A stretch of DNA of 34,466 nucleotides, taken from positions 1 to 34,466 of the IMG/VR virus record IMGVR_UViG_3300031972_001979, one strand, 5' to 3'. Positions 1 to 4,898 of this stretch are shown in pieces. The notes below the pieces were generated by a model. That model worked only from the letters and a program-made list of their open reading frames with translations, did not search any database and was not told where the DNA came from. Position numbers and translations under genes: made by a program. Position 1 is the stretch's first letter. Each line of letters opens with the position of its first letter. This DNA comes from a virus.

Positions 1-77
1 TGCAACTACAGTACACTGTTATCAGAAGTATAAAGCAGGTAAACGAGTCAATGCACTGCAATCTATTATTACAGTCA
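1..77. repeat. Terminal direct repeat, left copy (circular assembly overlap)
   Basis: These 77 bases are identical to 34390-34466. The reading frame at the right end continues in phase through this overlap into the frame at the left end, so the repeat is the join of a circular map rather than two genomic copies. The length of 77 equals a common maximum k-mer of de Bruijn assemblers, which leave such an overlap on circular contigs. A natural terminal repeat of 77 bp inside a gene is less likely. Confidence 0.9.
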
Positions 78-229
78 TTGTTATTTTCTTTTGGACAGCT
101 TCAATGTACAGAGAACTCTTTCTCGGAGGAGACACAACCTCTCCTTATCTTTATGCCATGTTCGGTATCGTTCAAGGTGTAGCGTTTGGTATGTCATTCG
201 AGAATATTATTAAGTTTATTAAGAAATAA
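1..229 (+). CDS. Holin-like small membrane protein (3' part; 5' part is at 34337-34466)
   Basis: This is the downstream part of a 93-residue protein whose ATG is at 34337. Joined across the circular overlap, it starts MELKYMLALTHS and ends ENIIKFIKK. It has three hydrophobic stretches, at about residues 6-22, 38-54 and 66-82, separated by short charged loops, and a basic C-terminus. Small size, several membrane helices and a place directly between two cell-wall-hydrolase-like genes are what is expected of a holin that permeabilises the inner membrane at lysis. I cannot assign a holin family from sequence alone. The stop TAA (227-229) overlaps the ATG of the next gene by one base, suggesting translational coupling. 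Confidence 0.6.
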   Translation, partial: ATTVHCYQKYKAGKRVNALQSIITVIVIFFWTASMYRELFLGGDTTSPYLYAMFGIVQGVAFGMSFENIIKFIKK

Positions 230-699
230 TGATTAAGCTCACGATAAAAGCATTAAAAATACCAAGAGTACAATCAATGATATTCTGGGCTATTCTTATT
301 CCTGTTATTTCTATCGGGTTCAAGTGGGCATTTTATACAGTCATGCCTGCAACTTTCTTCTTTGAGTATTACTCTGTAGAGCCTACTAAGGCTATCTTCC
401 AAGACGGAGAAGACCTTATTTTTGAGTCACACTTTCAAGTAAGCAGGAGTCTCAACTTCCACTATAACGATATTCTACGTTGTAACATAGATAACTATGA
501 TAGTGCCTTTCACTCTCAAGTGTTGGGGAAGATTTCTCTGCCAAGTATCGGAGAACGTACTTCTATCTGGACATACAACCACACACCTCCTTCTGCACCT
601 AGAACGTGTTTCCTAGACACGACCATAAGAGCAGAGCTACCTTACAATGTAACTAAAGTTCAGAAGATAAGAAGCGAGTCATTTATCATTAAGAAATAA
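229..699 (+). CDS. Membrane-anchored protein of the lysis cassette, unknown function
   Basis: A 156-residue protein with a short basic N-terminus and one strong hydrophobic segment at about residues 17-40 (MIFWAILIPVISIGF), which looks like an uncleaved signal anchor. The remaining 115 residues are polar and would face outside the cytoplasm. They contain two cysteines (C85 and C127) that could pair. The ATG overlaps the stop of the holin-like gene (TAATG), and the papain-like lysin follows 6 bases later. The position and topology would fit a spanin-like or lysis-regulating protein. No lipobox is visible and I recognise no family, so the function is open. Confidence 0.65.
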   Translation: MIKLTIKALKIPRVQSMIFWAILIPVISIGFKWAFYTVMPATFFFEYYSVEPTKAIFQDGEDLIFESHFQVSRSLNFHYNDILRCNIDNYDSAFHSQVLGKISLPSIGERTSIWTYNHTPPSAPRTCFLDTTIRAELPYNVTKVQKIRSESFIIKK

Positions 700-705
700 T
701 CTAAT

Positions 706-1749
706 ATGAAAGATCAAAATCCAGGAGCAATAAGAGACTATAGAAGCAGAGAAGATAAGAAAAAAGACATCCTCTTCAAAGAGATTGTAGCAAGCACTTC
801 TCCTGTTGAGTGGGAAGAAAAGAAGCCTAAAGAATGGCGGTCATTTCCTATTCGCAATCAAAACGGATCAGGAAGCTGTGTTGCTATGACAATGGCAAAG
901 TTACTTGGTATCTTAGAATGGCAACGTGGAGGAGAGTTTGTAGAATTTTCTGCTTCTGATATTTACCAACGAAGATCTAATAAGAACTGGGGTGATGGAC
1001 AAGGAATGATTGGAACTGATGCTTTCGATATTGCACGAAAATATGGTGCTACCTTAGAGCAGTTTATGCCTTCTATGAATCTCACAGAGAAACAGATTAA
1101 CGAAGTGCCTCGCAAGGAATATCACGAAAGGATAGGTTCTGCTTTTACAATAGACAACTACGTACAGTTTACTCCTAAGACCTCTTTTGAAGAGATTGCA
1201 TCGACTATCCAAAAAACAGAGAAGGGGGTAATGGTATGGTTTAAGTTTGATTATAAAGAGTGGTCAGACATCCCCGAGGTTATTGTAACTAACCCGAGAT
1301 TACACCACTCAGTTACCGCAGTAGACTTCACTCTTTTAGATGGTAAAAAGTATCTTGTTATCGAGGACTCATGGGGAGAGAAGAGAGGAAAAGAAGGAAG
1401 GCGTTTAATTTCAGAAGACTTCTTCCGGCAACGAAACACTTTTTGTGCATACCCTTTATCTTTCAAGTTGAATCCAATTATCACTGATCAGAAAGTAAGA
1501 GTTATCCACAAGTTTAAAAAAGATATGGAGTTTGGAGAGAGGAGTGAGGAGGTAAAGTTGATGCAACAAGTACTCCAACAAAAAGGGTTCTTCCCTAAAA
1601 ATGTTGATTGTACGGGGTATTATGGAGCCTTAACAGCAAGAGCAGTCCTTGCCTTCCAAAAGGAGTATGATGTCGCTCCTGAGACTGTTTTGAATCGATA
1701 TAAAGGACATTACGCACACAAAGCGACGCGTGCATATCTAAATAAATAG
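706..1749 (+). CDS. Papain-like (C1 family) cysteine peptidase with C-terminal peptidoglycan-binding domain; candidate endolysin
   Basis: A 347-residue protein in two parts. Residues about 35-250 look like a papain-fold peptidase. The oxyanion Gln and catalytic Cys lie in NQNGSGSCVA (Q52, C58, the six-residue spacing of papain). The catalytic His is in HHSVTAVDF (H201), and the third residue is in IEDSWGE, where Asp (D221) replaces the usual Asn. Residues about 270-347 resemble a PG_binding_1 domain (FGERSEEVKLMQQVLQ, then YYGALTARAVLAFQ), which anchors enzymes to cell wall. There is no signal peptide, so export would need the holin. It ends the lysis cassette and is followed by a terminator. 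It most likely cuts peptide bonds of the cell envelope. Amidases and muramidases are the usual phage lysins, so a C1-type lysin is uncommon. A role against host proteins is an alternative. Confidence 0.75.
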   Translation: MKDQNPGAIRDYRSREDKKKDILFKEIVASTSPVEWEEKKPKEWRSFPIRNQNGSGSCVAMTMAKLLGILEWQRGGEFVEFSASDIYQRRSNKNWGDGQGMIGTDAFDIARKYGATLEQFMPSMNLTEKQINEVPRKEYHERIGSAFTIDNYVQFTPKTSFEEIASTIQKTEKGVMVWFKFDYKEWSDIPEVIVTNPRLHHSVTAVDFTLLDGKKYLVIEDSWGEKRGKEGRRLISEDFFRQRNTFCAYPLSFKLNPIITDQKVRVIHKFKKDMEFGERSEEVKLMQQVLQQKGFFPKNVDCTGYYGALTARAVLAFQKEYDVAPETVLNRYKGHYAHKATRAYLNK

Positions 1750-1758
1750 TGCTATACT
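1750..1758 (+). promoter_or_regulatory. Possible extended -10 promoter (TGCTATACT)
   Basis: TGCTATACT fits the TGnTATAAT pattern seen repeatedly in this genome, with one change. It begins at the lysin stop codon. A transcript from about 1765 would be only some 55 nt before the terminator at 1795-1819. It is weaker than the other sites. Confidence 0.3.
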
Positions 1759-1794
1759 TACAAGTAAGAATATCTGCGAAAGTATGTTTTCCAC

Positions 1795-1819
1795 AAAGTC
1801 ACTACACCAGTGGCTTTTT
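1795..1819 (+). terminator. Rho-independent terminator after the lysis genes
   Basis: The stem AGTCACT (1797-1803) pairs with AGTGGCT (1809-1815) through one G-U pair, with loop ACACC and a T tract at 1815-1819. It closes the late transcript 45 bases after the lysin stop. The extended -10 of the next promoter starts immediately behind the T tract. Confidence 0.75.
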
Positions 1820-1820
1820 G

Positions 1821-1829
1821 TGTTATAAT
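1821..1829 (+). promoter_or_regulatory. Extended -10 promoter (TGTTATAAT) for the 1878 gene
   Basis: A perfect TATAAT at 1824-1829 with TG one base upstream. No good -35 is seen, as is usual for extended -10 promoters. The expected start near 1836 gives a leader of about 42 nt before the ATG at 1878. Confidence 0.6.
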
Positions 1830-1877
1830 TAAAATTAAGAATATGTTTCTAAATATTTTTACAAAAAAGTATGTATC

Positions 1878-2102
1878 ATGAAAAGGGAATATGGTATACA
1901 CAAGAATTATGAGAATTATTTACAATCTCGAATAGAGAGGTGTAAAGCTAACCTCGTAAAATATCAAGACAATGGAGAGAAGTGTATACATATAACCAGT
2001 CAGATAGTTATGGATCAGAGGGCAATAAGAAAATATAAGAGCAAGAACCATCCTAGCAACCCTTGGCTAAGCAACTCATTCAGTGGAAAACTAATTGAGT
2101 GA
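1878..2102 (+). CDS. Hypothetical small basic protein
   Basis: A 74-residue protein rich in Lys, Arg, Tyr and Asn with no membrane segment and no family I recognise. Residues 8-36 (NYENYLQSRIERCKAN) look helical. It stands alone on its own transcript unit: a terminator and the extended -10 promoter at 1821-1829 lie upstream, and another such promoter begins 4 bases after its TGA stop. It has no Shine-Dalgarno sequence, like nearly all genes here. Its isolated promoter suggests expression apart from the late genes. The frame is supported by position and promoter rather than homology. Confidence 0.5.
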   Translation: MKREYGIHKNYENYLQSRIERCKANLVKYQDNGEKCIHITSQIVMDQRAIRKYKSKNHPSNPWLSNSFSGKLIE

Positions 2103-2105
2103 GAG

Positions 2106-2114
2106 TGTTATAAT
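2106..2114 (+). promoter_or_regulatory. Extended -10 promoter (TGTTATAAT) of small RNA B
   Basis: TATAAT at 2109-2114 with the TG dinucleotide in extended -10 position. The predicted start near 2121 falls exactly at the base of the first hairpin of the RNA at 2121-2196. Confidence 0.6.
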
Positions 2115-2120
2115 GTTTAA

Positions 2121-2196
2121 GTGCCAGTTTTTACTGTAGAGGGCTGGCATGGCTAATAAAACAAAAAGGAGTACTAACTATGTTAGTGCTTTTTTT
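2121..2196 (+). ncRNA. Candidate small structured RNA B (about 76 nt)
   Basis: A short transcript is bounded by an extended -10 promoter and a strong terminator, with no convincing reading frame. The 5' hairpin pairs TGCCAG (2122-2127) with CTGGCA (2144-2149) around a 16-nt loop. A single-stranded linker follows, then the terminator hairpin at 2170-2190. An 18-codon frame from 2149 runs through the terminator and looks accidental. The function is unknown. It resembles a regulatory or decoy RNA in layout only. Confidence 0.5.
2170..2196 (+). terminator. Strong terminator of small RNA B
   Basis: AGTACTAAC (2170-2178) pairs with GTTAGTGCT (2182-2190), nine pairs with one G-U and a 3-nt loop, followed by a run of T to 2196. 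An A-rich stretch precedes the stem. The next promoter starts two bases after the T run. Confidence 0.85.
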
Positions 2197-2197
2197 G

Positions 2198-2206
2198 TGT
2201 TATAAT
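2198..2206 (+). promoter_or_regulatory. Extended -10 promoter (TGTTATAAT) of small RNA C
   Basis: TATAAT at 2201-2206 with upstream TG, directly behind the terminator T run of RNA B. The expected transcript start is near 2213. Confidence 0.6.
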
Positions 2207-2212
2207 AAAAAA

Positions 2213-2280
2213 GGAAAAATATAGATATAAGATTTACACACAGAGAAATCCCCAAGATTAGTTGGCGGATTTTTCTTTTA
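2213..2280 (+). ncRNA. Candidate small RNA C (about 65-70 nt)
   Basis: This lies between the promoter at 2198-2206 and a hairpin-plus-T-tract terminator at 2246-2274. The 5' half is A/G-rich and looks unstructured. There is no reading frame of note. The function is unknown. Confidence 0.45.
2246..2274 (+). terminator. Terminator of small RNA C
   Basis: AAATCC (2246-2251) pairs with GGATTT (2267-2272), and CCAA (2252-2255) with TTGG (2262-2265). C2266 is bulged, the loop is GATTAG, and a T-rich tract follows. Confidence 0.75.
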
Positions 2281-2282
2281 TT

Positions 2283-2291
2283 TGTTATAAT
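2283..2291 (+). promoter_or_regulatory. Extended -10 promoter (TGTTATAAT) of small RNA D
   Basis: A third copy of TGTTATAAT, with the hexamer at 2286-2291, again directly behind a terminator tract. The expected start is near 2298. Confidence 0.6.
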
Positions 2292-2297
2292 AAAGTA

Positions 2298-2393
2298 GTC
2301 CGAAAAACACTAGACCTAATCATCTAAGACCTTTGTGGGCGCGCTGAAGCATGAATTTTTCTTAGAAAGACTATCCCTTGTGGATGGTTTTTT
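2298..2393 (+). ncRNA. Candidate small structured RNA D (about 96 nt)
   Basis: Bounded by the promoter at 2283-2291 and the terminator at 2371-2393. Possible internal pairings are CTAAGA (2324-2329) with TCTTAG (2360-2365), or alternatively GAAAAA (2302-2307) with TTTTTC (2356-2361). The two share base 2361, so they exclude each other and could be a switch. A GC-rich GGGCGCGC (2338-2345) sits in the apical part. No tRNA cloverleaf can be drawn and no frame is convincing. Confidence 0.45.
2371..2393 (+). terminator. Terminator of small RNA D
   Basis: CTATCC (2371-2376) pairs with GGATGG (2382-2387) with one G-U pair and loop CTTGT, followed by six T (2388-2393). Confidence 0.8.
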
Positions 2394-2427
2394 CTTTTCA
2401 ACAGTTCCTTTATTGATACATGAGGAG

Positions 2428-2433
2428 TATAAT
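2428..2433 (+). promoter_or_regulatory. -10 promoter element (TATAAT) for the 2451-2900 genes
   Basis: A consensus TATAAT 18 bases before the ATG at 2451, without the TG extension. The predicted start near 2440 gives a leader of about 11 nt. Confidence 0.5.
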
Positions 2434-2450
2434 AGAACATAGATAGCTCT

Positions 2451-2567
2451 ATGAAACACGGAAAACAAAAAGTAATTGTCGGAACGCTCTCACTAGCGTT
2501 TGTTGTTGTGGTAATGTCTTCACGTTACTTGAACCCCAAAAACTGGATATATGTCCCAAGGAACTAG
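2451..2567 (+). CDS. 38-residue single-pass membrane peptide
   Basis: A frame of 38 codons beginning MKHGKQKVIVGTLS. A basic N-terminus is followed by a hydrophobic segment (about residues 8-23, VIVGTLSLAFVVVVMS) and a polar tail, the usual form of a small inner-membrane peptide. It is the first frame behind the TATAAT at 2428 and overlaps the HNH-like gene by 17 bases, so the two may be translationally linked. No family is recognised. The correct phase with the promoter and the clear topology favour a real gene, but its length leaves chance possible. Confidence 0.45.
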   Translation: MKHGKQKVIVGTLSLAFVVVVMSSRYLNPKNWIYVPRN

Positions 2568-2841
2568 ACTTTGTACTTGTACAAAATGTGGAGAGGAAAA
2601 ACCTCAACAAAAACATCACTTCTATCCTCAGTGTCATTTTGGATCAGGAAAGAAGAACTGTCACACAATGGGCTTATGTCCGGAGTGCCACTTTAAGATA
2701 GACTACATTATCCTAGCTGTGGAATCGTATTTAGGAGATGTAGACTTCGGCAAGAGGGCAAAGCTCTCTAAACATAGTTATGATAAAATTCATCGCTACT
2801 GGCTGAAGGACTCAAAAACAATCCAACTTTTCTTTTCATGA
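2551..2841 (+). CDS. Small HNH-like zinc-binding protein
   Basis: A 96-residue Cys/His-rich protein. CTKC (10-13), KHHFYP (21-26), N36 and LCPECH (42-47) fall in the order of an HNH nuclease core: a CxxC knuckle, a catalytic His pair, Asn, then a second CxxC followed by His. The arrangement suggests a treble-clef HNH fold with one zinc ion and a metal-dependent DNA-cleaving site. The C-terminal half is basic and helical. It overlaps the membrane peptide upstream and shares an ATGA overlap with a 20-residue frame downstream. Stand-alone phage HNH proteins can be homing, packaging-associated or host-directed nucleases. Here it sits among small-RNA modules far from the terminase genes. A non-catalytic zinc finger is the alternative. 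Confidence 0.6.
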   Translation: MSQGTRLCTCTKCGEEKPQQKHHFYPQCHFGSGKKNCHTMGLCPECHFKIDYIILAVESYLGDVDFGKRAKLSKHSYDKIHRYWLKDSKTIQLFFS

Positions 2842-2900
2842 ACTTACAACTTGAATTAGATCTTGATCTCGAAGGAGAGCTTCCTCTCCGGATCAAATAA
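2838..2900 (+). CDS. 20-residue acidic leucine-rich peptide
   Basis: The ATG overlaps the stop of the HNH-like gene as ATGA. The peptide (MNLQLELDLDLEGELPLRIK) alternates Leu with acidic residues. The overlap favours reinitiation, but the frame is very short. It may be a tail peptide or only chance. Three hairpins follow directly. Confidence 0.3.
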   Translation: MNLQLELDLDLEGELPLRIK

Positions 2901-2904
2901 TCAC

Positions 2905-2985
2905 AAGGGTATAACCCTTAGGCCGAACAGGTATCGCTACCTCAGGCATAAATAATCGTACTGCTGGGTATAGTGGTACGATTTT
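2905..2985 (+). terminator. Three tandem hairpins ending in a terminator-like stem
   Basis: Hairpin 1 pairs AAGGGT (2905-2910) with ACCCTT (2914-2919). Hairpin 2 pairs AGGTA (2929-2933) with TACCT (2938-2942) around TCGC, and can be extended by GCC with GGC. Hairpin 3 pairs AATCGTAC (2954-2961) with GTACGATT (2976-2983), eight perfect pairs followed by TTTTCTCTC. The last is a plausible terminator of the 2451-2900 transcript. The first two give the 3' UTR extra structure. Confidence 0.6.
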
Positions 2986-2992
2986 CTCTCCG

Positions 2993-3001
2993 TGTTATAA
3001 T
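2993..3001 (+). promoter_or_regulatory. Extended -10 promoter (TGTTATAAT) of small RNA G
   Basis: TATAAT at 2996-3001 with upstream TG, behind the terminator-like hairpin at 2954-2985. The expected start is near 3008. Confidence 0.6.
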
Positions 3002-3007
3002 AGAGAA

Positions 3008-3085
3008 GCTAAAGGTTTTAATAGTTCCTTTAGTAACGCCTTGTCTTGCAAACAAGAAAAGACTCTTACGAGGAGTCTTTTTTTT
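3008..3085 (+). ncRNA. Candidate three-hairpin small RNA G (about 78 nt)
   Basis: The first hairpin begins at the predicted transcript start: CTAAAGG (3009-3015) with CCTTTAG (3027-3033). The second pairs CTTGT (3040-3044) with ACAAG (3052-3056). The third is the terminator at 3057-3085. There is no reading frame. It is the most completely structured of the small RNAs in this region. Confidence 0.5.
3057..3085. terminator. Bidirectional terminator between small RNA G and the early minus-strand genes
   Basis: AAAGACTC (3058-3065) pairs with GAGTCTTT (3073-3080) with a 7-nt loop and eight T in the plus direction. Read on the minus strand, the stem is followed by TTTTCTTG, so it can also stop the early operon that ends at 3134. 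Confidence 0.8.
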
Positions 3086-3133
3086 GTTCATTTAACTTTA
3101 GAATAAAAATATTCCTAAAAAGAATGTTGCCAT

Positions 3134-3241
3134 TTAGTTAGTTTTTACATAATCCTTTCCGAGAAATTGTATCGCTTCTCGTTCAGATTGTTCTTGTAAG
3201 TAATCAAGTCTTTTTTGGTGTTCTTCTTCTGATTGTGACAT
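3134..3241 (-). CDS. 35-residue protein with REAIQFLG motif
   Basis: A short frame (start MSQSEEEHQKRLDY) whose C-terminal half SEREAIQFLGKDYV closely matches SDREAIQFLGEEYV of the small protein at 8981-9142. This makes both credible as real genes and as paralogues. It is charged and probably helical, without membrane segments. Its ATG lies 2 bases after the stop of the upstream gene at 3243-3461, as expected in this tightly packed minus-strand operon, of which it is the last gene. The function is unknown. Confidence 0.6.
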   Translation of the reverse strand: MSQSEEEHQKRLDYLQEQSEREAIQFLGKDYVKTN

Positions 3242-3242
3242 A

Positions 3243-3461
3243 TTAGTTTTCAAACTCTCTACCCAGAGTATAACTCCAAGCACATTCTTCTAAAGCCTTC
3301 TTAAAATCTTCAGCTTTCCAGTCTTCATAATCACTTTCATAAGTATCTTCAGCAAAGACTTTACCATCGACTGTTATCTTGAAGTCGTAGCTGTAGTTCC
3401 CAAAGTATTCACAGTCTGGAAATACCTCAATATTTTTAATTTCAACTGTTATTGTTTTCAT
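3243..3461 (-). CDS. Hypothetical acidic protein
   Basis: A 72-residue acidic protein. It opens with alternating residues typical of beta strands (MKTITVEIKNIEVFP, then YDFKITVDGKVF) and ends with a probable helix (DWKAEDFKKALEECAW). A beta-alpha mini-domain of this sort is common among early phage proteins that bind host factors, but I recognise no family. It lies 2 bases after the upstream gene and 1 base before the next ATG, so it is part of the early operon. Confidence 0.65.
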   Translation of the reverse strand: MKTITVEIKNIEVFPDCEYFGNYSYDFKITVDGKVFAEDTYESDYEDWKAEDFKKALEECAWSYTLGREFEN

Positions 3462-3463
3462 AG

Positions 3464-3778
3464 TTAGTTTTCCTTAGCGTTGTTAATCTTCTCTTTGAGT
3501 TTGGCGATTTGGTCGTCTAGTGCTTTGTTGTACCCAATACACTTGTTATTTCTGTCTTGAAACTCGTTCTCTGTTTCAGCACTCGATGTGATGCCTTCAA
3601 CCTTTTTACTTTCCTCCAACTCCTCTATCTGTGACTCCCACTCTTTAATGACTGCGTGTTCTCCATACTCTATAAGAGCTTGTGAGAATACTTCAAAATC
3701 ATACTTTCCGATGTCCAACATTCCGTCAGTGCTGTTCTTCTGGACTATTTCTTCTATCTTGATTAGGTCGTGTTGCAT
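3464..3778 (-). CDS. Hypothetical coiled-coil protein
   Basis: A 104-residue, highly charged protein. Residues about 36-60 (HAVIKEWESQIEELEESKK) and 80-104 (NKALDDQIAKLKEKINNAK) have heptad-like spacing of hydrophobic residues and probably form coiled coils, which points to an oligomer or adaptor. There is no signal peptide or enzyme motif. It lies in the early minus-strand operon 6 bases after the 28-residue zinc-finger peptide. The function is unknown. Confidence 0.65.
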   Translation of the reverse strand: MQHDLIKIEEIVQKNSTDGMLDIGKYDFEVFSQALIEYGEHAVIKEWESQIEELEESKKVEGITSSAETENEFQDRNNKCIGYNKALDDQIAKLKEKINNAKEN

Positions 3779-3784
3779 ATTTTT

Positions 3785-3871
3785 CTAATTATCTACTCCA
3801 CACTCAAGGGAGCAGTATGGTTTATAAGGTGATTGTTCTGGTACTTCTACGTTACATTCTGGGCATGTCAT
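3785..3871 (-). CDS. 28-residue single zinc-ribbon peptide
   Basis: A tiny frame, MTCPECNVEVPEQSPYKPYC and eight more residues, with CxxC (C3, C6) and CxxxC (C20, C24), enough to bind one zinc. It matches the third zinc unit of the 129-residue protein at 4506-4895, where the shared pattern is NCPVEVPEDHPVYVDYCSLRC. This similarity, and its start directly at the end of the upstream gene, make it a likely real gene despite its size. The pattern YCSxxC is typical of small treble-clef or ribbon fingers. The function is unknown. Confidence 0.6.
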   Translation of the reverse strand: MTCPECNVEVPEQSPYKPYCSLECGVDN

Positions 3872-3872
3872 A

Positions 3873-4265
3873 TTACTTGTTGTTATCCATTAGATTGTTC
3901 TCTAGGAGGTGGATGAGCATTTTTGCTCGTGCTTCTGCTTCGTTCAATTCCATAAATTCACTTGTCTGACTATTTGTGTAAGAGACTAGCCAGTCACCTC
4001 CTTGCATTTTTATGCTAGATAAATCTGAACTATTGTTTATCTCACCTGGCAACAACTCCCCTAGCTCGCTTGATGTGAAGGCTGAAACTTTTGTCGCATA
4101 ACCTGCCTTAACAGCGTCAATCTCTCCGTAAGAAAGTGTCCACATATCTTGCTGTTCTGTAAATGCCAAGTCACAATCCCAATAAAACAAGCTCTCCTGC
4201 TCCACTCCTAGCTCCCTCAATCTCTTTGCACTTTCAAGTGTACATACTTGGTCTTTGAGTTCCAT
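3873..4265 (-). CDS. Conserved phage hypothetical protein (AFTSSELGELLP type)
   Basis: A 130-residue protein starting MELKDQVCTLESAKRLRELG, with FYW at 27-29 and SAFTSSELGELLPGE at about residues 61-75. I remember this layout (a KDQVC-like start, AKRLKELG, FYW, then AFT.AELGEMLP) from a widespread family of uncharacterised proteins in phages and prophages, often found near replication genes. That recollection has not been checked by a search. It has no membrane segment. It probably has a mixed alpha/beta fold with a C-terminal helix (ELNEAEARAKMLIHLLEN). It sits mid-operon. The function is unknown in the family. Confidence 0.75.
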   Translation of the reverse strand: MELKDQVCTLESAKRLRELGVEQESLFYWDCDLAFTEQQDMWTLSYGEIDAVKAGYATKVSAFTSSELGELLPGEINNSSDLSSIKMQGGDWLVSYTNSQTSEFMELNEAEARAKMLIHLLENNLMDNNK

Positions 4266-4276
4266 ATGTTATTTAC

Positions 4277-4360
4277 TTAATTTTTAGAGTAAAATTCCAT
4301 TGCTTTCTTTGCTTCTTCTTCTGTAATCTCTATGTCTTTGTTTGTTTTGTATGTTTTCAT
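4277..4360 (-). CDS. 27-residue hypothetical peptide
   Basis: A frame beginning MKTYKTNKDIEITEEEAKKA and ending with FYSKN. It fills the gap between two operon genes in the same direction, with normal spacing to both. A short beta hairpin followed by a helix is likely. The phage-like composition and tight spacing support it. Its length keeps the confidence modest. Confidence 0.45.
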   Translation of the reverse strand: MKTYKTNKDIEITEEEAKKAMEFYSKN

Positions 4361-4366
4361 AATCAC

Positions 4367-4504
4367 TTACCTTAACTCTCTCATGTAAACATCACCTTCT
4401 TTAGTCACAATATAGAGAATATATTTTTCCTCACGAATATGGGAAATGTTCTCTATTTTATTTCCTTCTGAGTCCTGGAACTCCATTTTTTTCATCTTAA
4501 TCAT
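4367..4504 (-). CDS. 45-residue hypothetical beta-strand protein
   Basis: A frame beginning MIKMKKMEFQDSEGNKIENI and continuing with alternating hydrophobic residues (EEKYILYIVTKEGDVYM), the look of a small antiparallel beta sheet. It starts one base after the stop of the 129-residue zinc protein and ends 6 bases before the next ATG, so spacing fits the operon. No family is recognised. Confidence 0.55.
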   Translation of the reverse strand: MIKMKKMEFQDSEGNKIENISHIREEKYILYIVTKEGDVYMRELR

Positions 4505-4505
4505 A

Positions 4506-4895
4506 TTACCTATTATTAGCATCTTCCTCACAACGGAGGCTACAATAATCTACGTACACCGGATGATCTTCCGGAACTTCTACTGGACAGTTCGGGTTTT
4601 GACATATTCTAGCCATATTACTTTCTTTAATTTGTTTAATAGTATACCGATCTCTACACGCAATAGTGCAAAAGAATTCATCTCCATCCCTCACACCTTT
4701 GTTTGCACTACAACGTACAAAACATTTGTCACAGATGGCTTTTGATTTCTTTATATGATCCTTCTTCTCTTTTTTAACATAAGCGGAACACTCATCGCTA
4801 CAATATACATGGTTCCAACTTCTTGCTTGAAATACTTTTTCACACCCTCTTTTTTTACACTCCTTTCTCGGGTAAAAAGCTTTTTCCATACACAA
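4506..4895 (-). CDS. Triple zinc-finger protein
   Basis: A 129-residue protein with three successive zinc-binding units: C13/C18/C32/C36, C55/C58/C76/C80 and C98/C103/C118/C122. Each closes with an aromatic-Cys-x3-Cys signature (YCSDEC, FCTIAC, YCSLRC), as in FCS/MYM-like and other treble-clef fingers. Basic linkers (KKEKKDHIKKSK) separate the units. Such proteins bind nucleic acid or host proteins. The third unit is duplicated as a separate 28-residue gene at 3785-3871. The start at 4895 gives MCMEKAF, and an inner ATG two codons later (4889) is equally possible. The function is unknown. Confidence 0.7.
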   Translation of the reverse strand: MCMEKAFYPRKECKKRGCEKVFQARSWNHVYCSDECSAYVKKEKKDHIKKSKAICDKCFVRCSANKGVRDGDEFFCTIACRDRYTIKQIKESNMARICQNPNCPVEVPEDHPVYVDYCSLRCEEDANNR

Positions 4896-4898
4896 ATT

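Noticed and set aside
1-77. Natural terminal repeat or transposon end
   Set aside because: It lies within a gene, has no flanking inverted repeats or transposase, and its length matches an assembly k-mer.
2292-2400. tRNA-like sequence in small RNA D
   Set aside because: No acceptor stem, T-loop consensus or CCA end can be placed, although GC-rich parts and hairpins exist.
4446-4745. 99-codon open frame on the plus strand
   Set aside because: It lies opposite the triple zinc-finger gene and the 45-residue gene. Its composition (Ser/Thr/Phe-rich, no motif) is what reverse-complement reading of those genes gives.
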